Assembly (NCBI GenBank): GCA_030824255.1
Contig: JAVBYB010000004.1
Span: 1 to 10,442 of the forward strand
DNA from: a bacterium
Lineage (GTDB): Bacteria; Pseudomonadota; Alphaproteobacteria; Caulobacterales; Hyphomonadaceae
DNA: 10,442 bases
Reading direction: 5' to 3'
Part shown: positions 8,124 through 10,442 of the stretch, one piece after another
How the letters are laid out: each line of letters opens with the position of its first letter
How positions within the stretch are numbered: the first letter of the stretch is position 1
The notes under the pieces: model-generated
What the model was told of the DNA's origin: nothing
The model's database searches: none
The model's input: the letters and a program-made list of their open reading frames with translations, nothing else
Program-made: the position numbers and the translations under genes

Positions 8124-8827
8124 TGGTCACGAAACTTCAAGTGGCGGGCATCCCTATCGATGTCGTGTTCAAGGATATCAAGAACGTCCATCTGAGCGTC
8201 TATCCGCCGACGGGCCGCATTCGCGTATCCGCCCCTAGGCGTATGGCCATCGAAACTATTCGACTTTTTGCTATCTCCAAGATCGCGTGGATCAGAAAGC
8301 ACCAGGACAAGATCAACGCCCAAAAGCGAGAGACTCCCCGAGAGTTTTTGGAGCTGGAGAGCCATTATGTCTGGGGTCGTCGCTATCTGCTTTCGCTTAC
8401 GCATGCTGATCGCCCTGAGATATCCCTAAGCAGCAAGCGGTTGGAGTTGGCCACCCCGCACGGGTACGATGCAGAAGACCGGAAGCAGCTTCTGGCGGCG
8501 TGGTATCGCGACCAGTTGCGTGAACGCGCCACGCCGATCGTCTCGAAGTGGGCACGCCTCCTGAACATCACGGTAGATCGCTTCTATGTTCAGCGCATGA
8601 AAACCAAGTGGGGAAGCAGCAGCCCCTCGCGCAGGACGATCCGTCTCAACCTTGAACTCGCACGGCTTTCACCCGACTGCTTGGAGTACGTAGTCGTTCA
8701 CGAGCTGGCACATTTTATCGTGCCCAATCACTCTCCACGCTTTGTCACCTTGCTTGATCGCCATCTACCGGGGTGGCGGTCGATCCGTGATAAGTTGAAC
8801 GATGGGCCGCTGTCCGCGTTCGAGTAG
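8123..8827 (+). CDS. YgjP-like (DUF45) zinc metallopeptidase linked to the hsd operon
   Basis: This is a predicted zinc metallopeptidase of the YgjP/DUF45 family, distantly like SprT and M48 enzymes. From ATG 8123 it is 234 residues. The C-terminal catalytic part shows the family signature: KTKWGSSS (161-168), IRLNLELARLSP (173-184), EYVVVHELAHF (188-198) with zinc ligands H193 and H197 and catalytic E194, then PNHSPRF with the expected third ligand H203. No signal peptide is visible, so it should act in the cytoplasm. The start forms a TGATG junction with the hsdR stop; a TTG at 8120 would add one residue. Genes of this family commonly follow hsdR in type I operons, but its job is not established. 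Control of HsdR by proteolysis, like ClpXP in E. coli, is one possibility (inference). It could also be inert as a peptidase. Confidence 0.88.
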   Translation: MVTKLQVAGIPIDVVFKDIKNVHLSVYPPTGRIRVSAPRRMAIETIRLFAISKIAWIRKHQDKINAQKRETPREFLELESHYVWGRRYLLSLTHADRPEISLSSKRLELATPHGYDAEDRKQLLAAWYRDQLRERATPIVSKWARLLNITVDRFYVQRMKTKWGSSSPSRRTIRLNLELARLSPDCLEYVVVHELAHFIVPNHSPRFVTLLDRHLPGWRSIRDKLNDGPLSAFE

Positions 8828-8840
8828 CCTCAGGCATTCT

Positions 8841-8861
8841 ACCCGCTTCCTCGCGGGTTTT
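8841..8861 (+). terminator. Rho-independent terminator of the hsd operon
   Basis: ACCCGC (8841-8846) pairs perfectly with GCGGGT (8853-8858) around the loop TTCCTC, followed by TTT. It lies 13 bases after the metallopeptidase stop, in the 89-base gap between the converging genes. The T-run is short. On the - strand no T-run follows the hairpin, so it serves mainly the + strand operon. The rest of the gap (8862-8916) holds only an 8-base palindrome ACGTACGT at 8875-8882; no clear terminator for the - strand gene is visible. Confidence 0.6.
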
Positions 8862-8916
8862 CGATGTCAGTCCCACGTACGTAATTTTGCGCGTTCGTGG
8901 TGTCGATACAGTTGCC

Positions 8917-10442
8917 TTACGGTACTGGCTTTCTGCTCGCGCAGTCGTCCATCACGTCTGAGATCGACTGCAAAAGGGGCGTGAAGTTGCTCCAGTCGAT
9001 TTTAGAGGCATTCGGGCGGATGACCTTCTCGACGAAGACCTGCTTACCGTACTGCGTTGTCGGGTCTGACACCGTCGCGGCGAATGTCTTGCCGTTCAGA
9101 ACCGTTTTGAGCAGCGCAGGGTCGAACAAGTCTTCGATCGTGGTTTTCGGATTCCCTGGGATAGGCGGCGTCCTGATCAGATAGAGATTGTCGGTGAGGT
9201 GGAAGAACGGCTTGGTCGATGTGTGCGAGACAGCCACTTTATACGTTTGATTTACGACGGAGTAGATCGGTCCTGAGGCATCGTCGTTGTCGACTAGGAC
9301 GATCACTGGTTCTTCCATTGGTCGATACAAAAAGCGTGCCGTGTTTTCCTTGTAGCGAAGCAGGAAGATCTTCAGCTGGCTGCCGCCCAATTCCATCAGA
9401 TCCTTGGCTTGGCCGCCCATCGGAAAGAACGATATCGTCCTCTCCAGCTTCGGGCCGACCATAACTCCGAGCTTCGGTTGAAAGGCAGGAAGATACCGAA
9501 TTGCCAGCGACAGATACGCGTTGTCTGTCTTGCCTTCAGGCACCACGATCGGTTTCGTCAGCCTCAGAAAGTATTTTTGAAAAAGGAAGCTGTGATACAG
9601 CGTCCTGAAAGCCGTCCTGGTCTTTTCGTGTACCTTCTCCGCATACTCACGCCGATCGATTTTATCTTTCACGTAATGGATGTGGCTGAGTTTGCCTTCC
9701 AGCACAGCAAGCGACCCAGGCTCGACGGTTGCAGGCACGACCGCACCCTTTTCATCTGTTGAAGCAGGTACCTGTTCGAAGAACCCGCCGTTCTGAAACA
9801 CCGAATGACACTGGGCCCGCACGTGCTTGTAATAATCCGCGCGGACATTGACCTTCAAATTTACTGTCAGCCCCGTTACGAGCTGCCGTGATGGTCTGCA
9901 CTGCATGCGGGTCTTGGCGGCGTTTACCGCGAAGCCGCTTCTGCTAATAATGTCGATTAGGTCAGCTCCCAGCTGCCACACCGACCCATGGGCAGGATCG
10001 CGCCATGATACCGCTGCCGGGAAGTCCTTTTTGTTCGTCGAGAACGTGAGATCGTCGGCATACCGCGAGTAAGCAATCTCGTGTTTCTTCGTGAAGCGAA
10101 CCAGCCTGGCATCGAGCACCCCTCCTACAAGATCGGCGATGATAGGTGAGCAAGGACTACCTTGTGGAAGTGCATTATTGTGGCATGCGATCTGCGCTAT
10201 GAGCGTCGCGACTTTCGGTTGTAGCGACCAAGCTTTGCTTTTGATGAAGAAGCCGTAGACGCGACCGAAGTTTATGCTCGGAAAAAAATCCGAGAGATCG
10301 ATGTTTAGAACGTAGCGGCGCCTCTTATGCACCGCCGCATTGGTGACGATGGATCTACCATTACGGTACGCATGAGAAAGCACGGGCTTGGCTCCCTCAT
10401 GCTCCATCGTCTTAATGCATTGGTAGAGCACATTCGCCAACC
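8917..10442 (-). CDS. Retron-type reverse transcriptase fused to a TOPRIM domain (N-terminus outside window)
   Basis: A retron reverse transcriptase makes multicopy RNA-DNA hybrid (msDNA) from a structured RNA encoded just upstream of it. The frame is open to the window edge and 507 residues are visible, counted from TTG 10440, which is not a credible start. RT motifs, in order: HAYRNGRSIVTNAAVH with the retron NAxxH (34-38), YVLNIDLSDFF (43-53) with the first catalytic aspartate, LPQGSPCSP (91-99), YSRYADD (124-130) with the catalytic pair, and RQLVTG (185-190), the retron-specific VTG. After the thumb region (about 200-290) comes a TOPRIM domain: EGKTD (302-306), VIVLVDNDD (379-387) and IEDLF (435-439), as in OLD-type nucleases and topoisomerase-primases. 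From memory, this matches the type I-C retron layout of RT fused to TOPRIM. The usual first 60 or so RT residues and the msr-msd RNA should lie beyond 10442. Sample rows run 43-67 percent GC, mostly near 50. Confidence 0.93.
   Translation of the reverse strand, partial: LANVLYQCIKTMEHEGAKPVLSHAYRNGRSIVTNAAVHKRRRYVLNIDLSDFFPSINFGRVYGFFIKSKAWSLQPKVATLIAQIACHNNALPQGSPCSPIIADLVGGVLDARLVRFTKKHEIAYSRYADDLTFSTNKKDFPAAVSWRDPAHGSVWQLGADLIDIISRSGFAVNAAKTRMQCRPSRQLVTGLTVNLKVNVRADYYKHVRAQCHSVFQNGGFFEQVPASTDEKGAVVPATVEPGSLAVLEGKLSHIHYVKDKIDRREYAEKVHEKTRTAFRTLYHSFLFQKYFLRLTKPIVVPEGKTDNAYLSLAIRYLPAFQPKLGVMVGPKLERTISFFPMGGQAKDLMELGGSQLKIFLLRYKENTARFLYRPMEEPVIVLVDNDDASGPIYSVVNQTYKVAVSHTSTKPFFHLTDNLYLIRTPPIPGNPKTTIEDLFDPALLKTVLNGKTFAATVSDPTTQYGKQVFVEKVIRPNASKIDWSNFTPLLQSISDVMDDCASRKPVP

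Noticed and set aside
8828..8916. Possible msr-msd RNA in the gap next to the retron gene
   Set aside because: The gap is at the 3' end of the RT gene, while the retron RNA lies at its 5' side. It is also only 89 bases and holds an operon terminator.
10438..10440. TTG as the start of the reverse transcriptase
   Set aside because: The first RT motifs would be missing and the frame stays open to the window edge, so the gene is cut by the boundary.
1..10442. CRISPR arrays, tRNA or rRNA genes, insertion sequences
   Set aside because: I saw no regularly spaced repeats, cloverleaf sequences, transposase motifs or terminal inverted repeats.

Overview
This window is a bacterial defence locus. It holds a complete, tightly coupled type I restriction-modification operon on the + strand. 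Facing it on the - strand is a retron-type reverse transcriptase fused to a TOPRIM nuclease domain, cut off by the window edge. Hand-counted GC in sample 60-base rows runs from about 43 to 67 percent. The protein sequences look proteobacterial, and I would guess Alphaproteobacteria, but nothing here (no rRNA, tRNA or housekeeping gene) proves the host.

Layout. Positions 1-348 carry the C-terminal end of an unrecognised protein. Positions 349-533 are a non-coding leader with some inverted-repeat potential. Positions 534-8827 are a five-gene operon: hsdM (TTG start with a strong Shine-Dalgarno), hsdS, a PDDEXK nuclease of the NucS/DUF91 type, hsdR, and a YgjP-like (DUF45) zinc metallopeptidase. 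Every junction is an overlap of 1-7 bases (ATGA or TGATG type), so the five products are very probably made from one message by coupled translation. A small hairpin terminator at 8841-8861 closes the operon. The - strand gene at 8917-10442 converges on it. It has the retron NAxxH, YADD and VTG motifs, followed by a TOPRIM domain with EGKTD and DNDD. Its start and any msr-msd RNA lie beyond the right edge.

How the genes work together. HsdM and HsdS form the methyltransferase. HsdR adds ATP-driven translocation and cleavage of unmethylated DNA. The NucS-like protein has an N-terminal domain that resembles PUA/EVE-type barrels and a C-terminal nuclease with D, ExK residues; it may add a second cleavage activity, possibly against modified or structured DNA (inference). 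The metallopeptidase is a recurrent but poorly understood neighbour of hsdR. The retron is a separate, probably abortive-infection type system. The two accessory proteins inside the hsd operon and the RT-TOPRIM fusion are the parts most worth following up.
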